A stretch of DNA of 64,000 bases, from positions 6,014,001 through 6,078,000 of the forward strand of contig JASJZC010000006.1 of NCBI GenBank assembly GCA_037178855.1, given 5' to 3'. The DNA is from Oscheius sp. JU75. Its lineage: Eukaryota > Nematoda > Chromadorea > Rhabditida > Rhabditidae. Positions 24,059-37,000 of the stretch are shown here, piece by piece; position 1 is the first letter of the stretch, and the number at the start of each line of letters is the position of its first letter. The notes under the pieces are model-generated. The model had not been told where the DNA came from. It did not search any database and saw nothing but the letters and a program-made list of their open reading frames with translations. Both the position numbers and the translations under genes were made by a program.

Positions 24059-24085
24059 TTGTTACCGTAATTATGCCGCACCCTG
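24059..24085 (-). repeat. Right terminal inverted repeat of the maT-like element
   Basis: 27 bp identical to the reverse complement of 22801-22827. Followed by the TA at 24086-24087. Confidence 0.97.
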
Positions 24086-24087
24086 TA

Positions 24088-25038
24088 ATTCAATTCAAGA
24101 CGCCATCCCCAGTCTCCAATACTCGATTTTCGAAAACCCGAAGTTGTCCTCAAGCTAGAGACTGAGAGTGTTCGAATCTGGGTTGCTCGGGACTACCCCA
24201 GATCCTAATCTAGAAACGGGGGTGAGAGAGTTAGTGCAAAAGTGGTTAGGGTCGAGACACGACACAGAGAACTTGCCATGAGTAGAGGAAGCTGCCATCT
24301 AGGATGAGCAACAGGCGACCATATGAACTCTGATTGTCGCTCTTGTTTTGTCATTTCCTGTAAGATGTAATTACTTGCCAAGACTATAAGACTTTTGAGA
24401 CTTTAGCTCGAAAGCAAAACTTTACTTTTCAAATGCAATTGTGATACAATAGTAGGCTGTCCTGCAAATTTACCTAGGATGACAGGCTCCAACGAAAAAA
24501 ACAAGATTCTCATGATTTGGGGGTGTTTTCCATTCGATCTCCTCTGTTGATCACATTTCTCCAAGAAAAGCATCCGGAATATTCCTCGTCTACTGATAAG
24601 ATAATGTTTTTGCAAAACTAACTGTCAAGACTATTCTTGGAATCGTATGACGTTTTCCTACCTTTCACAGATCATTTCCTCCTCCACCCTAAAGCTTGTG
24701 AGAACAGATCACAGCCGGAAATTAGCGTGACCTTCTTATCTTTGGTCGCTCTGATCACATTTCAGTTTGAAAAAAAAATTTATTGAAACTAAAGAAGCCA
24801 GGAGAAATAGCTCCTCAATGCGTGCACAAAAAAAACTAGCGGAAGGGACATGGATGAAGAGTGACAAAAACAGAAGGAGATCCGTAAGAAACGATTGTGG
24901 GAGCAAAAAAAAAGTTGGGGGAACTTGAAAAATTTGGCATGGCTGGTATTATGTACAAAAGATGGATGGATCCAAGAAGAAAAAACATCACGATTGACCC
25001 GTTTTTGACTGTTGTTTGTGGTTCGAAGAAGATAGAAA
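24088..25038. other. Intergenic region downstream of the C2-RGS gene
   Basis: About 950 nt with no recognisable gene. It contains the 3' flank of the C2-RGS gene and A/T-rich runs. ORFs such as 24403-24615 and most of 24789-25175 show no family features outside the true last RGS exon. Confidence 0.6.
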
Positions 25039-28000
25039 CTATGCTTCATTGGGTGTGGAGGTTGGTCGCTGGTGCTCGGATAATCGGACCTTAAAGTCCA
25101 AAAAGAGGGCATCTTGGAGGAACCTGGAAGAAAAGAGATTGTTTTTGAAATGGATTGGACTTTTGAAGTGGTCACTAGACTCTCTAGTGGATTAGTCTCT
25201 CTCTCTTTTGAAAAACGGATTTTAGTTTATCAGTCACTCAACTTTTCTAGTCAGTTTTTTGGGTTTCTTAACTGTTGACTACAAGAATTCATTTTCATTT
25301 TCTCTGTCTGGAGACACAATCTAGGGACTGGATGAACCATATCAATGGACAAGTCAAGTGACTGATAGTATAGTAACTGTCTGTTGTTGTATGTTACAAA
25401 GATTGTACCTGCATAGGAAAACCAGATAATTCTTTCAAAACCCTCCCCTCAAACAACTTCTTTCGTGATCAGCTCATGATTTTCTAGTTCTTCCCCGGAC
25501 TCTCACGTCCCAATGCTAACCTTTTGTACGTGTCCGTCTTCATCAGTAGTTCGATTTGCGTCTGTGCCAGCTGGAAGCAGTTCACATGGGCTCCGCTCTC
25601 CAATGCCGCCTTCGTTGCTGCCCTCGTGTCGGAGTCGAGGTTGACCTGAGAAGTGCGAGCATCATTCGGTGTATTCCAGTCGTCCTAAGAATGCATGCTG
25701 ACTTATGTTATCAGGTCAGAAAAATTTTTGCAAAAAGATCCAGACTATCAAAGGTCGTCCCATGCTTACAATCAATTTGCGGGTCGACGGCTTTTCTCAA
25801 CCCCCAGAAAGGAAGATAAGGAGGCAATCTGATGTCATCGGTCATTGAAATTGGAGACATTTTCTAGCAAAAGCTGTCTCTAGGCTACAAAAGATTTTTG
25901 CAGGTATTAGCAGCCGGAGCCGAATTGGAGCGGCTCCTACAATCTCACTAATTTGTTTTTGCGACAAAGTACTTGTCTCGGGACTATTTTCGGATTGAAA
26001 CTATGGAACCATGAGGTGCAAAAGAGCAAGTTTTACCTGTTTGTCAGCCTTTTCTCGGATGTACGTCTCGAAAATCTCATGGGCCATTTTGATCGTCTTC
26101 GATTCGCCGTCCTTCATCTTTTTGAACTCTTCACACGCTGTCCAGAAGTCGAGATTCTCCTCACTGTGCTCCTTCTCGAGGAACTTACGGAACAACTGGT
26201 TACCGACTGAAACAGCGATAACAAGCGAAGAGGAAGTTCTCACCTTCGTGTAGCAGAAGTTTCTCGAAATTGTGTTCCCATTCTGCGACTTCCTCATTCG
26301 AGAGTCGATGTTTTTCGGAGAGGAAGAGGGACGAGGAACTGAGCGACGAGTCCTTCTTGTTGTTCCTCAGCAGACTGAACATCTTTGCCAGTGGTCCACT
26401 GAAAAAGAATGATTGGATTGAGCAGAAGTATTCCTTGACTCTCCCAGTAGTAAGCTCTATACCCAGAGTATCTGATTCCCTGACTCTTCTTACCCGAACC
26501 ATCTCAATATAAAGATATCCAGCTGCCGACGACAGCTTCGCAGCCCTTTGATCTTGGCTTAGAATTGATACAAGTGGCTGCGCCGCTTCCCCAGCAACAA
26601 AAGTTTCCTTTACAGCTGACTTGCCCTCTTGTCTCATGACAGGAAATGACTTATCAGCTTTTTTGGGCATTAGTGTTGACATGCAGTTTTGCGGACACCA
26701 TGACAGACAGACAGATGAACACCATTGTGCTTTAGTAAAGAAAGATTCCTGGAATCTAACAGAACCAAAGCTCGCGAACTTCTACCCAAAGCCTCTTGAG
26801 GAACCATCGACTTACTTTTCATCAAGATGAAGAGGACTGATAGTGTCCACGGCCACATGGTAAGCAATGGATGAGATGACAGTCATGTCTTTCGATGAGG
26901 GAGCCAGGTTTGCAGAACGAACACAACGCCAGGCAGAGGCACAGAAAAGCCTCTTTGACGCGCGATAGACCCGTGGGCTCTTATCGCTCCGCCCGCTACT
27001 GATTATGGTATACAGGAGGGGGACTGGCAGTTGTTCGAAGAAACAGGGGTTCTCCCCAAGTGAGAAAAAGGGACAAAGATCTTTCTGATGACAAGAGTGA
27101 CTCTCGAAAGTGCCCCTTGACCGTCTTCTTTGAACCTTCGGAAACAGATCAGGTAGCACTCTGGAGTCTAGTCAGCAAACGTAAAGTATCTAATGATGAT
27201 GTTGGCCAGTACAATTCTGGCTCTTTAATTAAGTAGATACAGTACAGTATTGCTGGACTCGCACTCCCCCTCATACTGACTCTCTACTTGATCACCTCAT
27301 CCTCGACCTACAACTCTGACCCAAAGACTTCTCTCTTGACTACTTGACCCACTCTTACAAATGCCCAAAAATCCTAAACCCCACCCATCCGATAACCCTG
27401 TACATCTAACATAACAGTTTTATCAGGATTGTTCTCCGTCAGAGCCATCCCCCCACATCCAGTACTTACTTTTCAAGGATTGGCATAACAGCGGGCAGCG
27501 ACCACCTCCTTGTAGTCAGTTCAGGCATTTTGTCTCAAGACGAAATTAGAACAGGAATAAATGGGAGAAGAGCCGAATGAGAGTGAAACGACTCGTAAAA
27601 ATGGTGTTCTGTGATAACCCCACGGAGAACAAAAACGAAACCAAGACTCTCGGAATAGTTTTTGCTTCGTGACCTATGCAAAATATTGCTCTCTCAACCA
27701 ACACATGTGACTAATCGGCTTCCGAACGACACAACATTTTTGTGGGAGACAGGCCAGAATTGGATTACACAAAGGAATACTTCGGAGCTCCAGTTTGATC
27801 TGGCAGAATGGATGAAAAAGGAAAGTACAGCCCAAAAATCGTCCAAGTGAGGTCTGAACCGGAAACCTTGAACTTTTTTCAGGCTATTTCAGGCTTTTGG
27901 GATATGAGTCAGAGCTCGAGGAGCAGGGAAACAATGGATATTAAGAGGAATTTTTGTTTACGAACGTCTGCCTGGATCTTCTCGATTATGTATGGGCATC

Positions 28001-31000
28001 TAGGGACCTGACCCGATCATACGAGAGAAGAACATGTTTAGATATAAGCCAGGGACAAAATAAGGACAGTGGGAATTCTACTCTTGGATGTAGACTATTT
28101 TGGCAACGAGTCAAGAAGGAGTGTTTCCGCTTCTGAGGCAATGGGTCAAGAGATCAAGGCGGTGTAGGTCAAGAGAACTTTGGTCAGCTTGGGACACCCC
28201 TATGGAGTGAAGAGATCCGGTCTGGAGAGTGTTTTCTAACAAGTTTGACATACGCCCCATACATTTCTTGTGTCTTGACTTGCCCCTTGCTCTTGCTGTT
28301 CTCTTGACATGCACACGACCTCATGCTCTTTTCTGTACTCGCGTGAACTACGATTTGGACATTACCTGTTGGAACGACAAGGTCATCCTAACAAAAAAGT
28401 TCTGTTATGCAATTCCAGGGAAGAAGGGATAGGCGAGAAGGAGTGAAGTTAATTAGGTGCTGTTAGTTCTGTACTCCTTTCACCTAATATTCGAACTTGT
28501 ACTCATCCAGATCGAAATGTTCCCAGTCTACAGTACCCAATGTTCAGCTTGATGAATAAAGAGACTACCTGGCAATGGGAAGAAGTGGACTACCAGAAAG
28601 AGGGTGAGTGCAATTACAAGAACTAATCAAATGGAGATAGAAGTAGAAAGAAAGCCTGGGAACGGGACCCTTGTCCTCAGGTACTCTAGCTCTCCGTGTG
28701 AAATCCGAACCTACTTTTTCCGAATTGATCGAGAGCGAAGGGACAGCCGCGAGAAGGTCTCTCGTCTTCTTTGGAAGGAACTGTCCTCGATCTGGATGGC
28801 GAGCATGACTGACTACCAGAGAGAACGAGTCAGGGTCATCTAATCAGACCGCGCGCATTTTCATAACCAGCGGGTATTCTCGTGGCCTTTACACAATTAG
28901 AACTTTGTTGGCGAACCTTTTGAATGCACGAGCTGTCTTCCAATAGTCCACGATCAGAGAGGACGACATCAAGAGAGACAGAGCCAAGAAGGCCAGAGCA
29001 GAATCAATGTGGTTGCCACGAAAGGAGACTACACTACAAAACCGTGTGTGTGTTTGTTGCTTACCCGTAGGAAACATACTTTTCGGTCAAAGGAAGAGAC
29101 TCTCATATCTGAACGGGGTCTCTTTGTGATAATGAGTAGGGGACATGACCGCAGGATAAGTAAGACTCTCGCTCTCTCGGAGTCTCATAAGGAGCCTCTT
29201 TGGTCAGCAATACTGAACGCAATGACAACTCACCTCACAGTCATAGACCATGACCGTTCTCCGAACCTTTGTTCTCTCAGGAGACCCACAGGCAGAGAGA
29301 ATTGTCTGTCTTTGATCAGTCGTCGAGGAACAGACCAATGCGACTCGGACATTTTTAATGTGAGAAATAAACCGAGGGTCTCTGACAAGCGGAAACTTTC
29401 CGCTGATCGATAGTTTCGGAACAAATGTCAAAGGAACGGAACAGCCTTTCCCACCCGTACTATCTCATTCCAAAGAGTGAATACATGAAAAGTTGATAGT
29501 CTTCATCCAGACTCGGTGCAAGGACTTCCATTGTCCTGGTAGAGGAAGAAGGACAGAGAGCAGTTTGGTCGACTAACCGCGTCAGCTGACACGACTTGCG
29601 GTTGTGTTTTCTCGAAGGAGCCAGGGAAAAGAGTCTTTCGGCTGTACCAAGAGCTGTTCGTGATCTATTAGGAGCCGGCCATCAAAGCTATTGGCTGTCT
29701 CTCCCACTTCCGGCTTCCAGGTGTGAAAACTATAGGAAAGTGGGGGACGAGAGTCACGGTCAATTTGAATCCGTAGTTCTCACGTCCTGGTATGCTGGTT
29801 GAGAGAAGCCTAGTGTGAATGAGCTCGGGCAGTTTCCGCTACTTTCACACTAGTGATAGTTTGAAGGATAATGTAAGGAGGTCGGTAAGAAGTCCAAGAA
29901 TTGTCGATTACTGTAGCCTACTGTGAAAGATCCAAAGACACCAACTACCATAGTGAAGCAAGAGACAGCGATAGTGTCTGCCCAAGATGACAATACTTAT
30001 GTAGGTTACTGTAGCTGTTGCGCATATCCAAAAAGAGCCAGGTAGCTGTTCGGTGAGTCCCTGGTTTGGTCCCACTGGTCCCCATCCCATAAGTCCCGTT
30101 GTCCTCTGGCGCCCATGGCTTCCCCGTACCGAGTCATAACTCACAACACCCTTCACTTTTCCCTCTTACATGATCGACGGCCCAGCTTACCTCTCATCCT
30201 ACCATCTTCCCCGACTGCAAAAACATCGGGAGGAGAGGAGGAAAGAGATTGTTTGTCCATATGTGATGATCACTCGGCTCGTATTCCTAACGAGGACCTA
30301 CCCTTCCCAAAAGAGAGGAGAGAGCAAATAAGGAACCTTGCAGAGGAACTCTCTCTCCTTTTTTGCAGCTAATCCAATTTGCTTGACTAATCGGACAAAA
30401 TGGACGTTCTTTCCTTCTCGGAATCAGAAGACTTTCACCCCAGACGAGCCACCTTTTTTCTGGAATGATGCGAACGGCGCGCCTCTAACTCATTTCATTG
30501 TCGCCCGCAATTTCCCCTTCTCGTCCAGAAAAAGATGGCCGAGACGAGATATCGTTACCTGCTGCCTCCGATCGGCTCGTCGCCCATCTCTCGAACCGAA
30601 TGCCATTTCTGGACACGGCGTTCTGGTGGCGGAGGTAGCGGGACACTGATCTTCCGACGGATGTCATTCATCGGCTAGACATTCATGAGATACTGGAGGG
30701 ATGGAGATAGAAAGACAAAGAAAGATTTGAGATAAAACGATGCGTTTGTTAGAGAAGCGCCAACGAAACTTTGGAAAACTTTGATCTAATTCATAAGAAA
30801 ACTCTACATAATTGCTGCTGTTATTGACAAGCTAGAAATAAGGAACTGGATTTTTGAAACATCAATTTTTGCAGATTGCTAATTGGGAGAACTTTCTCGA
30901 TTTCGAATGAGACAATGTCAAACGAGGGATATTAGACTACTTGTCTTGGGATTCGAACCTGACAAGACTAGTCCTCAGTAGTCATAGCTCCGATTTCACC

Positions 31001-34000
31001 TTAGGGTATAAGGGTTTGTCAAAAGGCTAACTTTTCCAAACAGTGCTAACAAAAATCTTATGTATACTGTTATAGACTTCAGTACGACAGCCTAAGAGTG
31101 GGTAAATGAAGAAGCTAAAGGACAAGTTCCCAGCAAAAGACCTTGTAAGACTCGCGTGTTTGCCGCCAACTAATACTCATAATTGAGACGAGGTGGTTGC
31201 AGCTCGTGAGAGAGAGAGAGAGGGCGAGGGATGCTTCCGACGCGTTGGCGGCTATTTTCCTGAGACCTATTGTCTTTCGTCGGAGAGTGGAAGGCCAGAG
31301 AAGGCGCGTAAATCAAAAAATGCAAACAAGGATTAGGACGATCTCGTCGTCTGGTGGACGGACAAAATGAAGGGGACCACGCCCTCCGAAAACCTTAGAG
31401 TGATGATTGTGGCCCACGGGGCGAGAGCCAATTGCCGATGCAAACTTTCTGGGAGGAGAGGGCGGAGAATTCTTCATACAAATTTTGGAGCACGTGTGGA
31501 AGAAAAGTGGAAGCTTATTATAATTGGAAGAGTCGAAGAGAGGGGATGTTGTGCTGTAGCCTTATAGAGTAGAGAGGGAGGGAGAATCCCACAGCCTCAA
31601 CTTCTGTCTATTTGGACGCAGCGACTCGGAAAATGAGGACAAAGCGCCCGGATCTGTGTGTGGGAAAGGTAGTCCACCGATGGCCAACAATCAGTCTATC
31701 TCCTTGTTGAAGTCACAACACTAAACATCTTCATGTGGAGTTCTCAGTCCGAGCGAGCCACTTACAAGTTTCCTTCACTGTTTTACCCTTGTCTCATACC
31801 CAGCCTTCTCCTTTTAGCGAGCTGAATATACCCAGACCGTACAGTAACGTTATACGGTCACTCTTAAGTATATTGCAGTCATACTGTCACAGTCATTGAT
31901 AGTCTGCTATACGTAGTTGGCTCCTTGTCCTCGCGATCACCCTGTTACTCTGTCTCTGTGAAACAACCATCCAGTCTTTGTGAACCTGCCAATATCCGTA
32001 TGTTCCTTACGTTCAATACTTCTACTTCTCCGAATCAGACATTTTGGACTTCGAAACTGCCTTGTCAAAAATCTCAAGGAAGGATGGAGCATATCGGTTT
32101 TCATTAGAGGTGACTAGCAATGAGAGTCAGTCACGTACGCCACACTGTTTCCCACCCACTGTCTCCCAATACTATCCCCAAACTCACGTTTTTTTCTTGC
32201 TCTCCTCCGTCTTCTCGGCCTTGGCTTGAGGAGCTCGCTGGTTGTACTTGGCCACACTGTCTTTCGGGGAGAAGGTGAATGAGGTAGCTCGACGAACATG
32301 CTTCGCCTATAAGAAACGTATTAATATGCTGAATTTTTATTGATGCGTAAGCATGCGGCAATCTGTGAACTGTGCATCCATTTTTTTATGCTTTCTTCCT
32401 ACTTTTAGACAAAGCGAAAATAACTCACATTAGGTGTCGGCGAAGGACTCCCGCCTCTGCGAAACTTCCTCTCGTTCATGTTATTGTCGGCCGCATAGAG
32501 ATGATGCTCAGTTTCCTGGATCTGCTGACAGCTCACGCCGCTGTACGCTTCCGACGAGTCGCCTGGAAAAAGTGGACCTGATTTCCCTTGTTTCTTCGCT
32601 CCCGTTTCCCCTTATTTTTGTCTGAACATACAAGGGAAATCATCGTTGCCTTCTTCAACAGAAGTCAAAGCCCGTCGTCGTTGACCGGCCGCCGCTTGAC
32701 AGCTACCGGACCTGTTGCGCCACGGACTCCCGAAAAGGACCTCCATACCTATGGATAAGCATATTCTGCGACGAGGAAGAGGATGTTGGAGAGGCAACAT
32801 CCGCGCCCAGAGAGAGTGAAATGGCCGAAGGAAAGTAAACAAATCTTCACAAGGACGAACACTAGAGATGGGAAAGCGTCTTGGTCAAAATCGGTTTTCT
32901 TCGTAAAGGAGTTGGATTAGCAGAATAGAGATAGGTCGTGCTCTTTCGGAGCTTAGGAATAACAGTGGATATTTTGATTGAGCCAGACTACCCGGGAGAG
33001 AATTAGAAATTGTACTGCCGAACTCTCGGCTCTTGCAAGAGTTTCACATTTTTCGTTAAAGTTAATGATGCTCTGGTAAGTTATAGAACTTGAACAGCTC
33101 TACAACTTAGTGGAGCTTGAATAGTTTCGGAGATGGTGTCTTTTCAAAAGAAATAACCATCACGGAACTTGTTTATAACTTCTGGGAAGTAAAGCCGTAC
33201 CGCAACAACTGAAAAACAAAGTTGAAAAAAAGCAAATTTTCAGAAAGGAAGCATGTTCACGCTGAATGAGAAACCTAGTCAGAGACTACTAGTCACAAAT
33301 CTAACGGGTATACACCATCAAGACTTTGAGAAAATGCTAATGGCTTGTGCGCCGGCCTAAAAAGGCCAAAACTCTCCGGCTGTCCCAAGAGCGTCAGTAT
33401 AAAAACTCCTTTAGTTATTGTCCATCAAGTGGTCATTTTCAAGTTCAATCAGACGAAAAGTCGAGGCGAAGTGACGACAAAGGATCGCGTAATGTGTATG
33501 AAAACGATTCAGAGTGAGAGAACAAAGGGGAACTGATAAGGGAACCATGACTGGTCACAAACTTTTGACCTGGGACCTAGACGTCGTCTCTCGCTCTCTT
33601 TCTCTAATTAGAAAGCCTGGCAGAATTAAGAGACGTCGTGATTTATGGCTAGGGGCCCTCTTCGCCTCCTCACACCCGATAACATGCCATTTGTGACAAT
33701 AATTATGATCTTGGCGAGGAGGCAAAATGAAGACCTTACAGCATGGGGGTGGTTGGCGTAGGAGAGGAAAAAGTATGAAGTAAGTATGGGTATGGGCCGA
33801 GGGTACAAGGAGGCCTGGACGAGAATAGGAGGGTGCTCTGCTGTGTCGTACCAAATGTGAACTGGAAGCATGAAATCAATCAGAAGTAGATGAGACAATA
33901 AAGCTGAGGGCTCCTACAGAGTTCTTTAAGGTAGTCAAAAGAGAGGCGATATCAATAGGTGCCTGATCAGTCAATCACGTCTGAGGAAAAGAAAGAGCAA

Positions 34001-37000
34001 GTCGGACGAGTCTGTCGGTTGAGAGTACAGCTGGTCATTAGAGAATAGAGAGCTGGCTATAGGCCAAAAGTCAGTTCGGCTAGCCAGACACGGTAGTCGA
34101 GCAAAGTAGCGAGAGATAGAGTCACAATTATTCCAATCATTGATCAGTTCTGTCAGCTGAAATGAAGAGCAGCAGAGAAGAGAGCCTGGGGGAATTGTTT
34201 ACGAACAAATCAGGATCATGCCCTAACTCTCACATCGGCTAAGCCCCTGTACCCTGTCTGATAAGAGACACATGATCAAGACCAGAGAAAAAGAAGAAGA
34301 GAAAGGCAATCTACGGTACCGGGAACTCACAGGGATTGGACTCGCTCCTTAGAACTCTTTCTCATAGAGGAAGCACCCGTGTAATTACTTTTCACCCTTC
34401 AGGCCATCTCTCTTACTGGCTCCATCAAGCAATCAACATAAAACACGAAGAAGAGACGTGTTCGATTGAGGGTGGAAGATAGGGAACGACACAGACCGAA
34501 ATTGAAGGGGTTGCCGTGGGAGGCATATCTGCTGGCTCTTAAGAATCATAGGTCTAGACAGAATTGGAATATGACGGATGGTTTGTGAGCATTTTGTGCA
34601 GTTAGCCTATCTTTCCTGGTAGCTCGAACTGTTTTCAATGTTTCTAAGACTAAGATACCTAAACTCTGTCTGTGTCTTTTCGCGGTTTGTTCGGGACCAC
34701 GGGATACGAGACGAAATAGGAAAGTGAATTTTAAAAGAGTTGCTGTTAATTAGGTGACAACTTTGTTTGAAGTTCTGCTTCAAACTGTGCTCGCTTTGGA
34801 TAGCATCTTGAGTGACAGGAACTGAAAGGACAAGAACGGTGCGAAAGGGAGACAAAGCCAAAGTGCCCGGTACCATGGACAAGTGGTCGCAAAAGACAAT
34901 AGGGATTAAGTACGAAAGAAAAACAGAGTAGTAGTAATTTGTAAAATATCACTGTCGTAGACATATGCAAAGTAGTTATAATGACAAGTTTGGCTGATGC
35001 CCCGTTGGGGCTCAGGTAGATGCTGTTCCAGTCAAGACAGGTAGATGCTGTTCCAGTCAAGCTACCGTGACAGGAGTAGCATTCTCCTAGAGACGCATCT
35101 CCCAAACAGAGACTTTTGGGCATTTTGAACTAGATAGTGTTGTGTCAAGAAACCAGTGTTTGAGGCATTCTAGATTTATAAATTGTATGAGACCCTCCAA
35201 GATTTTCAAACTCCCAATGAACCTACTTGTCGTGACGATATTGGGCAATGTGAACCGATGACGTCCATTGTAATGAGGATAACTGCTACTGCTTGAAGCT
35301 GACGAGTTATCCAACGGAACGTCCACATTCTAAATAAGATATTAGTTGCCAAACAAACAGAAACTTACAGCGCTGTAGCCGGGAATCATAGACGAGCCGA
35401 ATTGTCGCGAAGCCGCCACAAATTCCTCCATTGGCATCTGAAAAAGATCTCATACGGATGGAATAATAGCTTACACGACGTTTCACCTTCATTTTGACTA
35501 GTTTTCGAGAGGAGCGGAGGGAAAGTTAACTGATCAGCTAGCGATCAGTCGGGAAGAAACCCGATCCTACGGTGCGAAACAACGATATAGAGAGGGAAGA
35601 GAGCAACAGACCTGCTGGTAATTGCGTAACAATAAGCCGAACAGAAGGGGGAACAAACAGTTGGGAGAGGGACAGAGACAAGCGGATTAGAGAATTTGAC
35701 TAGTAAAAAATGGACAGTGTTTGGTTTCTCCCTGTCTAATCAAGCCAATCTCTTGGAGTAACTGGCCCGATAAAGAGAAAGAGAGACTTTCTCACGATGC
35801 TCCGATGTTCGTAGCGTATCTGCACACTCTCGGGCGTCAGTTTCGCCACGCAATGAATAGAAGTGCATTCCGGCGCAAATGCTATGAGAGAATTGGTAGT
35901 ACAGACGGAAGTTGCCAAAATGACAGTCTCCCTCACTCACTATGCGTTCTCCCCTTCTCCGTCGACGAGCCATCCCACCGAAAGAACGAACGAACAGGGT
36001 GGGAAACTTTCAGCTTTTAGATAGGATCGATCAAAGTAATATCAGCCGATAACGGGAGAGGCGGACTGCTGTCACACACCTCCGGGCTAAGGGAGAGTGA
36101 GATGACAGACGGGAGTTGAAAGACACCTGCGGACTTTTGCAGAAAATGGGACATCTTGGATTAGAAGACAGCGTTTTGTTTGAGTAAAGACGGTAAAACG
36201 ATCAAAACTGAGGTACAGTCGCTCGAAAAGCAACTGACTATGAGGTAACTGAAACAGTTTGAGCAACTGAACCAAACTCTTGGTCGTCTTGACCACTCTC
36301 TGTCTCTCTCAGTTCCTATCTCCCTGTTCAAAATACTATTTCCGTCTATCCCAAAATAGTCCCTTGGGTCATCTTATCAGCGAAAAACAAACCTGTCTCG
36401 AGCTGGTCAAGTTGCTTGAACTGTAGGACGATGTCGTCATTCCACAGCTTCCACTCAGAGCCGGATCGTCGTAGAACTCAGTCAGACGAACTTTGTGTTG
36501 CGGCAGATTGTTCTTCTCTCCGTGCTTCGCATCCATCAAGAAGAAACCTTCGTCGTTGACCACGACCTCTTCGACAGTAGACTCGTCCTTGTAGTAAGCA
36601 GATCGTTGATCTCTCGAGGCCTTCTCAAGCATCCGGGAGATGGGGAAAGTCATGCAGCCGAGCATCTTCTTCGAGTTTCCAGACCTGGAGAGTGGTTTTT
36701 AAAATTTTGTGAAACAGAAACTGGAAAAGAGCAGAAGGAGTGTAGAAAAGGCTACGTCAGTGGTCTGCCTGCAGTGTCCACCTGACTCTTATCGCAGACC
36801 CCGAAATAGTCTCTGATAACTTACTCGACAGCATAGACTCGGATGAAGAGCTCCTGATGGTTGCGTTCTCGGCCGAGGTCGAGTTGACTGAAATTTGAAT
36901 CGGTAGATCTACGCGCCCGATAAGACACTTACAAGGTGAAAGTGGCGCGAAAGTCTGGCTTGTTTGTACTGTGTACGATGGAGGTACGGACGGAAGTCGG

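Larger units (their letters stand above)
22801..24085 (-). mobile_element. Tc1/mariner-superfamily element, DD37D (maT-like)
   Basis: 1,285 bp element bounded by perfect 27-bp terminal inverted repeats (22801-22827 and 24059-24085, beginning CAGGGTGCGGCATAATTACG) and flanked on both sides by TA (22799-22800 and 24086-24087), the expected target duplication. It carries one transposase reading frame on the minus strand. Perfect terminal repeats and a frame with a single stop indicate recent insertion. It lies between the innexin gene and the C2-RGS gene. Confidence 0.97.

Noticed and set aside
26494-26682. Minus-strand ORF ending GYLYIEMVR before a good donor, just upstream of the first RGS exon
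   Set aside because: Its donor phase does not fit the acceptor at 26399 (phase 0 against the required 2), and the frame that fits has an upstream stop and no ATG.
28889-29077. Hydrophobic minus-strand ORF (SALAFLALSLLMSSSLIVDYW)
   Set aside because: No convincing acceptor, start context or partner exons; lies in the long C2-RGS intron and matches no family I know.
30950-31010. GGATTCGAACC, a tRNA B-box-like sequence
   Set aside because: The flanks do not form T, anticodon or acceptor stems, so a tRNA cannot be supported.
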